Source: Arcicella rosea (lineage in GTDB: Bacteria; Bacteroidota; Bacteroidia; Cytophagales; Spirosomataceae). Taken from it: a stretch of 64,000 bases of DNA. The stretch's first letter is position 1. Every line of letters begins with the position of its first letter. Made by a program: the position numbers and the translations under genes. The stretch is taken from the NCBI RefSeq assembly GCF_040543805.1, contig NZ_JBEUMS010000006.1:186001-250000 (forward strand). Direction: 5' to 3'. Below, piece by piece: positions 9,197 to 17,689 of the stretch. The notes under the pieces were generated by a model, which was not told the origin of the DNA, ran no database searches, and saw only the letters and a list, made by a program, of their open reading frames with translations.

Positions 9197-9373
9197 TTAT
9201 TCTCTTCCTCTCAATTTTTTATCGTCCATGTGTTTATTCAAAAACTCATTGATTTTTTCAATATCAATACTTCTATTGATTTCACCAAAAGAGTTGATTG
9301 AAATATCAAATCCATCAAGTTCATTATGAACTTTTGGGAGTTCTTTTTTAGGAGTTTCTTTTTTCTTTGCCAT
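9197..9373 (-). CDS. Small conserved Bacteroidota protein, 58 residues
   Basis: A short gene between gltX and gatC on the same strand. It starts MAKKKETPKKELPKVHNELD with a lysine-rich N-terminus, continues with GFDISINSFGEI, and ends in a charged helix (LNKHMDDKKLRGRE). From memory, small proteins of this pattern occur next to gatC in Bacteroidota, but I cannot verify that here. The 25-bp gap to gatC implies co-transcription. Function unknown. A role near translation or aminoacyl-tRNA supply is only a guess from context. Confidence 0.75.
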   Translation of the reverse strand: MAKKKETPKKELPKVHNELDGFDISINSFGEINRSIDIEKINEFLNKHMDDKKLRGRE

Positions 9374-9421
9374 TTTATGAATTTGAAAATTTGAAGTTCA
9401 AAATTAGTACATTCAACATAT

Positions 9422-9458
9422 TAATTACTCATCACTCACAATTCACAACTCATCACTT
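9422..9458. repeat. Intergenic word repeat of the TCACTCATTCAC type
   Basis: The stretch between the small protein gene and the gltX stop consists of variations on ATCACTCACAATTCAC. The same vocabulary recurs around 18523-18679 and 52529-52648. Confidence 0.5.
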
Positions 9459-10953
9459 ACATAACCGCCAAAGCTTTTTCTAAACGAGTAATTACAGCTT
9501 CTTTTCCGATAATTTCCATCGACAACATTAAGTCTGGTCCTGCTCCTGCTCCAGTGGTTGCTACACGTAAAGCTTGCATTACTTTTCCCATTTTGATGCC
9601 CAATTTTTGTAATTCATCATTCATAACGTGTTTGATTTCGTCGGCTACAAAATTATCTAAAGCTGGCAAAGCATCTTTGAAAGCAGTGATTCCATTCTTC
9701 GCATCGTCATTCCATTTCGACGCAACTACGGCTTCATCATAAGTAGTCGGTGCTACAAAAAGTGCTTCGGCTTCTTTCGTAATTTCTTGTGGGAAAGTTA
9801 CTCTTTCTTTGAATAAATGTACTATTTTCAGCGCTTTATCTAATTCAAAGTTCGGCAAATATTCTGTTGCCAAAGTTTCATCTGAACGTAATTTCAAATA
9901 TTGCTGATTGAACCACTTCGCTTTATTAATATCAAACTTCGCTCCTGCTTTGTTGATTCTTTCTAAAGTAAAGGCTTCAACTAATTCCTCCATCGAGAAT
10001 AACTCTTGCTCAGTACCAGGATTCCAACCTAAGAAAGCTAAGAAATTCACTACTGCATCATTCAAATATCCTTCTTCTCTGAAACCTTTCGCAATTGAAC
10101 CGTCTGGATTTTTCCATTCTAAAGGGAAAACTGGAAAACCGCCTAAATCTGCATCACGTTTTGAAAGTTTACCATTTCCTTCTGGTTTTAATAATAAAGG
10201 TAAATGAGCAAACTGTGGCATGGTATCTTCCCAACCAAAAGCACGATACAATAATACGTGTAAAGGTGCTGAAGGCAACCATTCTTCTCCACGAATTACG
10301 TGTGAAATTTCCATCAAATGGTCGTCCACAACGTTGGCTAAGTGATAAGTTGGCATTCCGTCCGACTTCATCAGTACTTTATCGTCCATCGTTGATGAAT
10401 GTACATGAACCCAGTCACGAATAATGTCTTTGAAACGTACTTCTTCTTTGGCTGGTACTTTCAAACGAATCACAAATGGTTCGCCTGCGGCAATTTTAGC
10501 TTGAGTTTCTTCTTCAGAAATCGTCAAAGAGTTTTTCAAACGTCCACGAGTAGCGGCATTATATTGAAATGCTGAACCTTGGCTTTCAAAAGTTTGACGC
10601 ATGGCATCCAATTCTTCACTTGAATCGAAAGCGTAATAAGCTTTTCCTGAATTGATGAGTTGCATCGCATAATCCATATACATCGCCTTTCGTTCTGACT
10701 GGCGATAGGGTGCGTGTGGGCCGCCAACTCCTACTCCTTCATCAATCGTAATGCCAATCCACGAAAGGGCTTCGATGATATAATCTTCTGCACCTTCAAC
10801 AAAACGAGTTTGGTCGGTATCTTCAATACGAAGTAACATTTTACCGCCCAACTTTTTGGCTAATAAATAATTATATAATGCTGTTCTAACACCGCCCACG
10901 TGCAAAGCTCCCGTTGGACTTGGTGCAAAACGTACTCTTACTTGATCTGACAT
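9457..10953 (-). CDS. gltX: Glutamate--tRNA ligase
   Basis: Class I aminoacyl-tRNA synthetase that charges tRNA(Glu), and probably also tRNA(Gln) because GatCAB is present. The 498-residue protein has the HIGH-type motif HVGG at residues 18-21 within FAPSPTGALHVGG, and the KMSKS-type motif KLSKR at 262-266. The length is normal for bacterial GluRS. It starts 10 bp after the ridA stop, so the two are probably co-transcribed. Confidence 0.96.
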   Translation of the reverse strand: MSDQVRVRFAPSPTGALHVGGVRTALYNYLLAKKLGGKMLLRIEDTDQTRFVEGAEDYIIEALSWIGITIDEGVGVGGPHAPYRQSERKAMYMDYAMQLINSGKAYYAFDSSEELDAMRQTFESQGSAFQYNAATRGRLKNSLTISEEETQAKIAAGEPFVIRLKVPAKEEVRFKDIIRDWVHVHSSTMDDKVLMKSDGMPTYHLANVVDDHLMEISHVIRGEEWLPSAPLHVLLYRAFGWEDTMPQFAHLPLLLKPEGNGKLSKRDADLGGFPVFPLEWKNPDGSIAKGFREEGYLNDAVVNFLAFLGWNPGTEQELFSMEELVEAFTLERINKAGAKFDINKAKWFNQQYLKLRSDETLATEYLPNFELDKALKIVHLFKERVTFPQEITKEAEALFVAPTTYDEAVVASKWNDDAKNGITAFKDALPALDNFVADEIKHVMNDELQKLGIKMGKVMQALRVATTGAGAGPDLMLSMEIIGKEAVITRLEKALAVM

Positions 10954-10963
10954 TTTTTGAAAA

Positions 10964-11332
10964 TTAAATTACTGCAATACAAGAAATCTCTACATTCACA
11001 TCTTTTGGCAAACGAGCCACTTCAACGGTTTCACGTGCAGGAGGATTCTCTGAAAAATATTCACCATAAACACCATTAATGGCTACAAAATTATTCATGT
11101 CTTTTACAAAAATAGAAGCTTTTACTACGTTTGCGAAAGTCATGTTGGCAGCTTCTAAAATTGCTTTCAAATTTTCCATTACCTGACGAGTTTCATCCTG
11201 AATACTTGCTCCTGATTCTGCCAAAGCAAAGGCTATTTGCCCTGAAATGTACAATGTTCCATTAGAAAGTACTGCTTGCGAATATGGGCCGATAGCAGCG
11301 GGTGCTTTTTCAGTGAAGATGATTTGTTTCAT
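10964..11332 (-). CDS. ridA: RidA family reactive intermediate deaminase
   Basis: A 122-residue trimeric cytosolic protein that hydrolyses reactive enamine/imine intermediates released by PLP enzymes. Recognised from GPYSQAVLSNGTLYISGQI near the N-terminus and from PPARETVEVARLPKDVNVEI near the C-terminus, which contains the conserved substrate-binding Arg. It is first in the minus-strand run ridA-gltX-small protein-gatC. Confidence 0.93.
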   Translation of the reverse strand: MKQIIFTEKAPAAIGPYSQAVLSNGTLYISGQIAFALAESGASIQDETRQVMENLKAILEAANMTFANVVKASIFVKDMNNFVAINGVYGEYFSENPPARETVEVARLPKDVNVEISCIAVI

Positions 11333-11532
11333 TGTTGATTTGTATCTTTAATTGGTTTCCCGAAATTTTGTGCAAGTTACAAAATGATTAGCTGTTTTAA
11401 GGCATTTATTCAAATCATGATAATTTTGTGGCAAGCAAATCGGTACTCATATCAAAAGATTTTAGGTGTATTCTAAGATATTTTCAATAATTTGCTCACA
11501 ATGAATTTAATCGTATTAAATATCTACTTTCT

Positions 11533-12585
11533 ATGGCATTCAATATTCGTCGAAAATATAAAATTGTTTTTTTGTTTTTAGCCCTAATTACTTTAATACT
11601 TTTCTGGCAAAGAGTATGGGTAGTCTATTTTTACCAACAAGCCAAAGGCGGTTTGGATGTTGCTTTTAATACTCGTCCATTGCAAGAAGTTTTAGCAGAT
11701 AAAACCGTACCCGATTCCTTAAAAAAACGTATCTTATTTATTGGTGAAGTACGCCGTTTTGCGATTGATTCTCTGGGATTACACGATAATCCAGATGTCT
11801 ATCAGACGCTCTATGACCAATCTGGCAAACCTTTGGTTTACTTGCTGACGGTGGCAAAACGCTATGAAATGGAAGCCGTTATGTTTGATTTCCCCATTAT
11901 TGGTAGTTTTGCCTACAAAGGTTTTTTTGATTCTACAGCTGCTTATCAAGAAGAAAAGGTTTGGAAACGAAAAGGTTATGATACCGAAATGGGGCAAGGC
12001 ATCGCATACTCTACATTAGGTTGGCTACCCGAACCTATTTTATCAAGTATGCTTTATTACTCAGATGGGAAATTAGCGAACCTTATTATTCACGAAATGT
12101 CTCATGGAACAATTTTTGTGAAGGATAATCATGAAACAAGTGAAAACCTTGCAAATTCAATTGGAGAATATGGTGCGAAGCGTTTTTTAATTCATAAATA
12201 TGGTCTTGATTCACCAGAATTAAAAAAATATCTTCAAGCAAAAATCATCCGAGACAAGTACATAAGACATTTAAACCGAGGAACGTTGAAACTGGATAGC
12301 CTTTATCAAACTTTCAAAGGTAAAAATATTTTAGATGCACGCAAGGATTCATTAAAGTATGCGTTAATTGAAAAAATTGAAGTAAACCAAGATACTATTT
12401 ATAAAAGCTTACGAGTACTCCCCAAACCAAAAATCAGCAAAAAAGAATTACCCAACAATGCCTATTTCGTAGGTTTTAAAACCTACCATTCTCAACAGAA
12501 TGAATTTGAAGAAATATTCCAAAAACAATTTAATGGGAATTTCGACCAGTTTTTGAAATTCTTCCAAAAGAAATATAATCAGTAG
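11533..12585 (+). CDS. Putative membrane-anchored zinc aminopeptidase (Aminopep family)
   Basis: A 350-residue protein with an N-terminal membrane anchor at about residues 11-33 and an HEXXH zinc site, HEMSH, at 187-191. Blocks such as LGWLPEPILSSMLYY match the Pfam Aminopep family (PF10023), whose peptidase activity is largely predicted. The catalytic part should face the periplasm. It ends 8 bp before the DUF3108 gene, so the two probably form an operon. Confidence 0.8.
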   Translation: MAFNIRRKYKIVFLFLALITLILFWQRVWVVYFYQQAKGGLDVAFNTRPLQEVLADKTVPDSLKKRILFIGEVRRFAIDSLGLHDNPDVYQTLYDQSGKPLVYLLTVAKRYEMEAVMFDFPIIGSFAYKGFFDSTAAYQEEKVWKRKGYDTEMGQGIAYSTLGWLPEPILSSMLYYSDGKLANLIIHEMSHGTIFVKDNHETSENLANSIGEYGAKRFLIHKYGLDSPELKKYLQAKIIRDKYIRHLNRGTLKLDSLYQTFKGKNILDARKDSLKYALIEKIEVNQDTIYKSLRVLPKPKISKKELPNNAYFVGFKTYHSQQNEFEEIFQKQFNGNFDQFLKFFQKKYNQ

Positions 12586-12593
12586 ATAGTGAT

Positions 12594-13388
12594 ATGAAAA
12601 AAATATTTTTGCTTCTCATCGTCATCATCACAGCAATGGGTTTCAAATCAGCACTTCAGGAAAGAGTAATTGAACAAGATAGTTTTGGCACTGGCGAACA
12701 TATTGAATATCGTGTGCATTACGGTTTTGTAAATGCCGCTGAAGCAATTGTTGACGTTGATGATAAATTACAAAATGCCAATGGGCGTCCTTGTTATAAA
12801 GTTGGAATTGTTGCTCGCACCGTTGGCGTGACAGATTGGATTAGCAAAGTACGTGATACTTGGACTTCCTATATTGATGCCTCTCAGATTTTACCTCAAC
12901 AGTTTTACATGAAAAAACAAGAGGGAAATTATAGAAAAGAGCAAAGAGTCATCTTTAATCATAATACGAATACGGCTAAATTATTCGAATTGAATGATGA
13001 ACAAGAGAAGAAAAACTACACACTTCCTAAGTATATCCAAGACGTAGTAAGTGGCTATTATTTTATCAGAACGATTGATTTTTCCAAAATGAATGTTGGT
13101 GATGCCGTTCCAGTTACTTTCTTTTTTGAAGGCGAAGTATATAACATGCGTTTGAAATATCGTGGAAAAGAAACGATTAACACCAAATTTGGTAAAATAA
13201 GTACTTTCAAAATCACGCCACAGCTACCTAAAAATAATTTCTTTTCAGATGAAGAATCTGTAAAAATGTGGGTGACTGACGATGAAAATAAAATTCCAGT
13301 AAGAGCAGAGGTTTCCTTAAAAATTGGTGCTTTAGCTTTAGATTTAAGAAAATATTCAGGGTTGAGACATGAGTTGAAGTTTCATTGA
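12594..13388 (+). CDS. DUF3108 family periplasmic protein
   Basis: A 264-residue protein with an N-terminal hydrophobic export segment (residues 1-18). The body is beta-rich and matches DUF3108: GEHIEYRVHYGFVNAAEA, then a motif around MNVGDAVPVTFFFEGEVY, then a C-terminal VKMWVTDDENKIPVRAEV. Function unknown. Its spacing implies co-transcription with the upstream Aminopep gene. Confidence 0.85.
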   Translation: MKKIFLLLIVIITAMGFKSALQERVIEQDSFGTGEHIEYRVHYGFVNAAEAIVDVDDKLQNANGRPCYKVGIVARTVGVTDWISKVRDTWTSYIDASQILPQQFYMKKQEGNYRKEQRVIFNHNTNTAKLFELNDEQEKKNYTLPKYIQDVVSGYYFIRTIDFSKMNVGDAVPVTFFFEGEVYNMRLKYRGKETINTKFGKISTFKITPQLPKNNFFSDEESVKMWVTDDENKIPVRAEVSLKIGALALDLRKYSGLRHELKFH

Positions 13389-13430
13389 TTTAAGCTGTTA
13401 GTCATCAGCTTTGAGCTATCAGCTATTTTT
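13389..13430. repeat. Intergenic repeat of the AGCT-rich GAGCTATCAGC type
   Basis: Directly after the DUF3108 stop, words of the form AGCTGTTAGTCATCAGCTTTGA recur in slight variations. This family reappears at about 40112, 44194 and 48668. Confidence 0.5.
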
Positions 13431-13448
13431 TATAACAATGAAATTTTA

Positions 13449-13690
13449 CAAGAGTGTTCTCAGAAAAACTGAGCTTGAATACAGCTTTTGTGCATTAGAA
13501 CTCACTTTCTCTGAGTAATAAGGCAGTCAATCTGAGTACTAACTCGGATTTTCTGAGCTACAATACACTTTTAGTGAGCTTTAACTCCATTTCTCAGACT
13601 CATAACTTAGATTTTGTGTATTGCAAGTCAGAAAAAGTGTATTAGCATACAGCTTTTCTGAGCTAAGATTCGGAATTTGTGAGATAAGAA
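13449..13690. repeat. 21-bp degenerate tandem repeat, about 11.5 units
   Basis: Units start at 13449, 13470, 13491, 13512, 13533, 13554, 13575, 13596, 13617, 13638 and 13659, with a partial unit at 13680. Each full unit is exactly 21 bp with no insertion or deletion. Most begin (C/G)TGAG or GTG(T/C)AT and end in TTTT or AAAAA. Individual units differ at many positions. On the minus strand 21 bp equals seven codons, and fragments read like xSSEKLY and YESEKWS before stop codons. It lies between the DUF3108 stop and the AddB-like stop. Confidence 0.85.
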
Positions 13691-13699
13691 TCATTAACC

Positions 13700-16600
13700 C
13701 TATCTGCCACAAATCCTTTTATAATCACAGTATTGACATTTGTCTTGGTCTTTGGTTTTTTCAAAAGGTGTTTCGGGGTTGAGTAAATCGCTGACGAATT
13801 GTTGTAAGTATTTTTCGGAATCGGCTACAAATTCCATCGCTGTTTCGCCTGCATTAAAGGCAATTTGTTGTTCTAATAAACCTGCGTCAATATTTCTGAA
13901 TGAATATATACCTGCACTTACTTCATTATCAATTTCGGGTAATTTCGTTCCTCTAATACTCAAGCCTTTGGTTGAAAGCATTTGTTTCAATACCATGTAT
14001 TTATACAACCAAAGTTGTCTGAATTTATCTTTATCAGTATCGCCTAAGAGTTTTTCTTCCAAATCTTCTGGTTTCATGGTCAGTTCTTTGGCTTCAACTT
14101 TACCCGTTTTATAATCAATTACTCTGATTTTATTGCCCGACACTCTATCCAATCGGTCTATTCTACCTGCAATTTTAACGGGTAATACTTTATCATTTAC
14201 TTGGGCATTGAACGTTACTTTCAGCGTTTTTTCTACATCCAATAATTCAATCGGGAAAACCTCATTTTCCAATTGGTAATTGATAAATTTCTTAACAATC
14301 GTTTCCCCAATTTGGTAGAGAATAAAGTTCATGCCATCATCAGCTTTCAAACCTTGATTGGTTTGGAGAAAGGCTTCTTTCAGATAAGTATCAATGTTTT
14401 CGAGTACTGTTTGTAAATCTTCTTTCTCTACTTTACTGCCTTTTTCTACAAAGGTTTTGTCGATATTTTCAAAAGTTTTATGAATCCAATTCCCAAACGT
14501 ATCCGCTCCTATTTTCTCTTCTACTTCCTCTTCCTGAGCAATTCCCGCAATGCGTGTGAAATAATACTTGAGCGAACAATCCAAAAACTGATTCATCTGA
14601 GAAGGGAATATTCCCTTTTCAGTAATTTCTTGTTCAATAAATGCCAAAATATCGGCTGTTTTTTGAATCAACAAAGGTGTTTCTTCTTTATCCTCAGTTT
14701 CTTCCAAACCAATAAATTTCACATTCGGATAAGTAATATCAAGATTAGGATTTAGTTTAGATAATTCATGCTCAATCTGCAAAATAAAGCGACTTTTCTC
14801 GCCAGCTCCATAAGTATCCGAAGGCAAAACATGTACAAGTACTACTTCTTTGGCACGCTGCATGAGCCTAAAAAAGTGGTAAGCCATTACGGCATCAGCG
14901 TGATTGTGCGTAGGTAAGTTAAATTGTGGGTCGCTGAGGGCATCAAAAGGGATTAAAGTATTTTGTCTTTTACCTTGCGGAAGTGTTTTTTCATTGACCG
15001 ATAAAATGATTACTTTTTCAAAATCAAGGGTACGGGTTTCCAACATTCCCATGATTTGTAAACTTTCATCCGTTTCAGATTCAAAAGGAATTTTGGTTTG
15101 TTTAATCAATTCATACAAGAAAGTTTTGAAACTTCGGATACTAACGGTGTCGCCACGTTCTTCCAGAATCACTTCCATTCTTTGTAAAATCAAGTAAAAT
15201 TGATAGAGATATTCAGTTTCTATCGCATCTTGATTTTCTTTATAAACTTCTCTTAATAAGTCGATTAACTCATAAAAACACTTGACTGCATTTTTAGGTT
15301 TGTTATGCCAGTGTTTAAAAATACTCTCGAAAAGTGGTTCATTTTCAGCAATTTCTAAAAGCTCTTTTGAGCTAAGAAAAACACGATTTCTTTCAGTGAT
15401 TTCACGGAGGGTTTTACGGATGGGGTTTAAAACCTCACCCCCCAGCCCCCTCTCCTGTTGAGAGGGGGTGTTTTCTTTCGATGGATTGGAGGGTTTATAT
15501 TCAATATTTGTAGCACTTTTCTTTTGATGATTCTGCTCTTTATTAAGAGTAGAATCGTCAAAAGTAGAAAAGCTCCCCCTCTCAACAGGAGAGGGGGTTG
15601 GGTGGTGAGGTTTTAGTTCTCCTCCTCTAATTACCCTCAATATCTCATCCAGTACTCTTTGAACATTTCCCAACACCTCTTCATTTTTAAAACGAAGTAC
15701 TTTATAGCCAAGTTGATTTAATTCTTGTGTTCGGTAAATATCGTATTTTGGATTATCATCTTTCTCATGGATTTCTCCATCCAATTCTATAACTAAGTTG
15801 TGTTCGATATTGATAAAATCGACGATATAACCCAAAACTGCATGCTGTCTTCTGAACTTATAGTTTTCAAACTGTCGGTTGCGAAGGAGTTGCCATAATA
15901 ATTCCTCTGCTTTGGTAGATTCAATGCGGTTTTCTCTTACAAAGGGTTTTAGGTATTTCCATGTTTGGGCGTCGGTGGTGAAAACGTTATGAATAACCTC
16001 ACCCCCTAACCCCCTCTCCTGTTGAGAGGTGGAACTGTTTTTTGATTCTTTACTTTCTGACGTGTTACTTTCAGAAAGTAAAGAATCGTTTACTGAAGCC
16101 TGAAAGTATTCTTTTTCATCAGAAAAAGAATCACTCGCAGAAATGCCCCCCCTCTCAACAGGAGAGGGGGCTGGGGGGTGAGGTTTAAACCTTATCAACT
16201 CATACCTCCTCAAAAACGGATGATTCAACACCCTTACAATTTGTCGATGCGAGAATTTTGGAATTTTTACCGTTCCGCCGTCTTCTGTTTTAAATTCTAC
16301 TAAATTCTTTTGTAATTCAAAAAGAGCATCAACCAACGTAAATAGCATAGAATTTCGCAAAGAAAGCCCCATCGTAATGTTAAAATCTTTGACTGATTCA
16401 TCTAAAGAGTTCATCACAGGTACTAATAAATTCTCGTCACCCAAAACGATTGCTGTCTGCGATTTAGGAACAGTTGAATCGACTTTTGAAGTGTTTTCCC
16501 AATCTTTAAAAAGATGTCCTGCTACTTTTGCTTGTACACTGGCATTGGCTACTCCAATAATTTGAATCTTCTTTTTGCCTTTTAATAATTCATCCGACTG

Positions 16601-17419
16601 CCATTTCCACTCTTCATTAAAAAGGGGAGTAATACCATTTTTCTCGTCGCCATTTTTGTAATAACGAAGCCAGTTTCCAGCTTTTTGGTCTTTATTATAG
16701 AGATAATAAGCATCTGAATCCCAAAGGGTTTCAGCAAAACCTTTTCGTTTTAATAAAGTACGAATGATTTTTTCTTCGGCATCACTCAAGGCATTAAAGC
16801 CCACGAAGTAATATTTTGTATGACGCTCTTTGCTTAAAATATATTTTTCAACATTATCAGCCAACTCACGATACGCCATTCCACGATAATGTAAACCCTT
16901 GTCTGCCAAATGCTGACGAAGATTTTGGTAAACTGTAAAAATATTCTCGAAAAGTTTGAAGTATCGGTCGGTGCGGTCGGTTTTAAGATTTTTATCTTTC
17001 TGCGACTCTCCCAATTGCATTTGCCAACGTTCTATGGCTTTGGCTTCCGTCATATACGAAAACAAGGCTTTGGCATCTACTAAATATTGGTCTATTTTAT
17101 CAAAATCATTCAGCAAAGTACTTGCCCAAGTCATAAATCTTTCAAACACAACATTGGGGTCAATTTCTTTAAAAACATCGTACAATTCAAACAATAAAGC
17201 CACTTGATCAATTTGGCGAACGCCCGTCATGGTATTCACAAAATCGTCGATAGCCAGTACATCGGGAGCTAAAAAAGGTTTATCAGAAAGCTTCGCCAAA
17301 GCATCTTTGAAGTACAAAACCCCACGACGAGAAGGAATCACGATACAAACCCGACTGAGCTGATTGAGGGAATGTTGTTTAAAAATATATTCAGCGGCTT
17401 GGTCGAGGAAAGTTTGCAT
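13700..17419 (-). CDS. AddB-like PD-(D/E)XK nuclease/helicase protein with in-frame DUF559 insertion
   Basis: A 1239-residue protein. The host part has an AddB-like degenerate helicase N-terminus (RVCIVIPSRRGVLYF) and a C-terminal RecB-type nuclease, GRIDRLD then RVIDYKTGK. It also has cysteines fit for an Fe-S cluster (a FLDCSLKYYF Cys plus C-Q-Y-C and C at the end). Such proteins process double-strand breaks with AddA, which is not in the window. Residues about 412-664 are foreign: two palindromic cassettes (peptides like HPPAPSPVERG and SQQERGLGGEV) flank a DUF559 nuclease domain at about 475-602. Without the insert the protein would be about 987 residues. The frame stays open throughout. 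Confidence 0.8.
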   Translation of the reverse strand: MQTFLDQAAEYIFKQHSLNQLSRVCIVIPSRRGVLYFKDALAKLSDKPFLAPDVLAIDDFVNTMTGVRQIDQVALLFELYDVFKEIDPNVVFERFMTWASTLLNDFDKIDQYLVDAKALFSYMTEAKAIERWQMQLGESQKDKNLKTDRTDRYFKLFENIFTVYQNLRQHLADKGLHYRGMAYRELADNVEKYILSKERHTKYYFVGFNALSDAEEKIIRTLLKRKGFAETLWDSDAYYLYNKDQKAGNWLRYYKNGDEKNGITPLFNEEWKWQSDELLKGKKKIQIIGVANASVQAKVAGHLFKDWENTSKVDSTVPKSQTAIVLGDENLLVPVMNSLDESVKDFNITMGLSLRNSMLFTLVDALFELQKNLVEFKTEDGGTVKIPKFSHRQIVRVLNHPFLRRYELIRFKPHPPAPSPVERGGISASDSFSDEKEYFQASVNDSLLSESNTSESKESKNSSTSQQERGLGGEVIHNVFTTDAQTWKYLKPFVRENRIESTKAEELLWQLLRNRQFENYKFRRQHAVLGYIVDFINIEHNLVIELDGEIHEKDDNPKYDIYRTQELNQLGYKVLRFKNEEVLGNVQRVLDEILRVIRGGELKPHHPTPSPVERGSFSTFDDSTLNKEQNHQKKSATNIEYKPSNPSKENTPSQQERGLGGEVLNPIRKTLREITERNRVFLSSKELLEIAENEPLFESIFKHWHNKPKNAVKCFYELIDLLREVYKENQDAIETEYLYQFYLILQRMEVILEERGDTVSIRSFKTFLYELIKQTKIPFESETDESLQIMGMLETRTLDFEKVIILSVNEKTLPQGKRQNTLIPFDALSDPQFNLPTHNHADAVMAYHFFRLMQRAKEVVLVHVLPSDTYGAGEKSRFILQIEHELSKLNPNLDITYPNVKFIGLEETEDKEETPLLIQKTADILAFIEQEITEKGIFPSQMNQFLDCSLKYYFTRIAGIAQEEEVEEKIGADTFGNWIHKTFENIDKTFVEKGSKVEKEDLQTVLENIDTYLKEAFLQTNQGLKADDGMNFILYQIGETIVKKFINYQLENEVFPIELLDVEKTLKVTFNAQVNDKVLPVKIAGRIDRLDRVSGNKIRVIDYKTGKVEAKELTMKPEDLEEKLLGDTDKDKFRQLWLYKYMVLKQMLSTKGLSIRGTKLPEIDNEVSAGIYSFRNIDAGLLEQQIAFNAGETAMEFVADSEKYLQQFVSDLLNPETPFEKTKDQDKCQYCDYKRICGR
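15429..15614. mobile_element. Palindromic cassette 1 inside the AddB-like gene
   Basis: Outer inverted repeats start AAAACCTCACCCCCC and end GGTGAGGTTTT, each about 40 bp and rich in C or G runs around a CTCTCCTGTTGAGAGG core. An internal hairpin with arms GATTCTGCTCTT and AAGAGTAGAATC (one mismatch) sits at 15529-15556. The cassette is translated without stop codons as part of the AddB-like protein. It resembles Rickettsia palindromic elements in behaviour, not in sequence. Confidence 0.8.
15615..15994 (-). other. DUF559 endonuclease domain module between two palindromic cassettes
   Basis: About 127 codons read as a DUF559 (Vsr/restriction-like) domain: ENRIESTKAEELLWQLLRNR, KFRRQHAVLGYIVDF, LVIELDGEIHE and GYKVLRFKNEEVL. 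The catalytic-type D, E-x-D-G and RF residues are all present. DUF559 proteins are usually free-standing. Here the module has no stop or start of its own and is fused in frame on both sides to palindrome-encoded linkers. Confidence 0.8.
15995..16186. mobile_element. Palindromic cassette 2 inside the AddB-like gene
   Basis: The outer repeats AACCTCACCCCCTAACCC and GGGGGGTGAGGTTT mirror each other and match cassette 1. Internally there is a perfect 17-bp inverted repeat (16044-16060 with 16071-16087, arm GATTCTTTACTTTCTGA) and a 10-bp hairpin at 16108-16131. It is open in the AddB-like reading frame. Confidence 0.8.
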
Positions 17420-17582
17420 GATAGCTTAATTTGAAAGTTTGGAAATTTGAAGATTTGAAAATTATCAAACTTCATTTTTTGTAGATGATTATAAATATGA
17501 AGTATGAGTTATTAATTGTGAAATGTCATTTAGTAGTTTGTTAAGCTGACAAAAAGGTAAAACAGCTTGATAAACTAAACAA

Positions 17583-17643
17583 GTAGCGGCAATCCCTTGC
17601 GGTTGCCATTTTGAATGCGGCAACTGCAAGAGTTGCCGCTACA
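17583..17643. repeat. REP-like imperfect palindrome
   Basis: Arms GTAGCGGCAATCCCTTGCGG and CTGCAAGAGTTGCCGCTAC pair with a few mismatches around an AT-rich loop. It is more GC-rich than its surroundings and lies in the spacer upstream of the AddB-like gene. The form is that of a repetitive extragenic palindrome. Only one copy is in the window. Confidence 0.6.
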
Positions 17644-17689
17644 TCAATTTTATTTTATAGACAAAACAAAACCTTAGTACAGGACTAAT

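Noticed and set aside
10095..10424. Plus-strand frames opposite gltX
   Set aside because: Shadows of the strongly supported gltX reading frame. They have no family pattern of their own.
13449..13690. CRISPR array
   Set aside because: Units are 21 bp, contiguous and degenerate, with no identical repeats separated by unique spacers, and no cas gene is in the window.
15429..16186. Intein in the AddB-like protein
   Set aside because: No Cys/Ser at the left junction, no His-Asn plus Cys/Ser/Thr at the right junction, and no Hint-domain blocks. The insert is palindromes plus DUF559.
13700..17419. Complete AddAB operon
   Set aside because: No AddA (UvrD-like helicase) gene adjoins. Neighbours are a repeat array and miaE.
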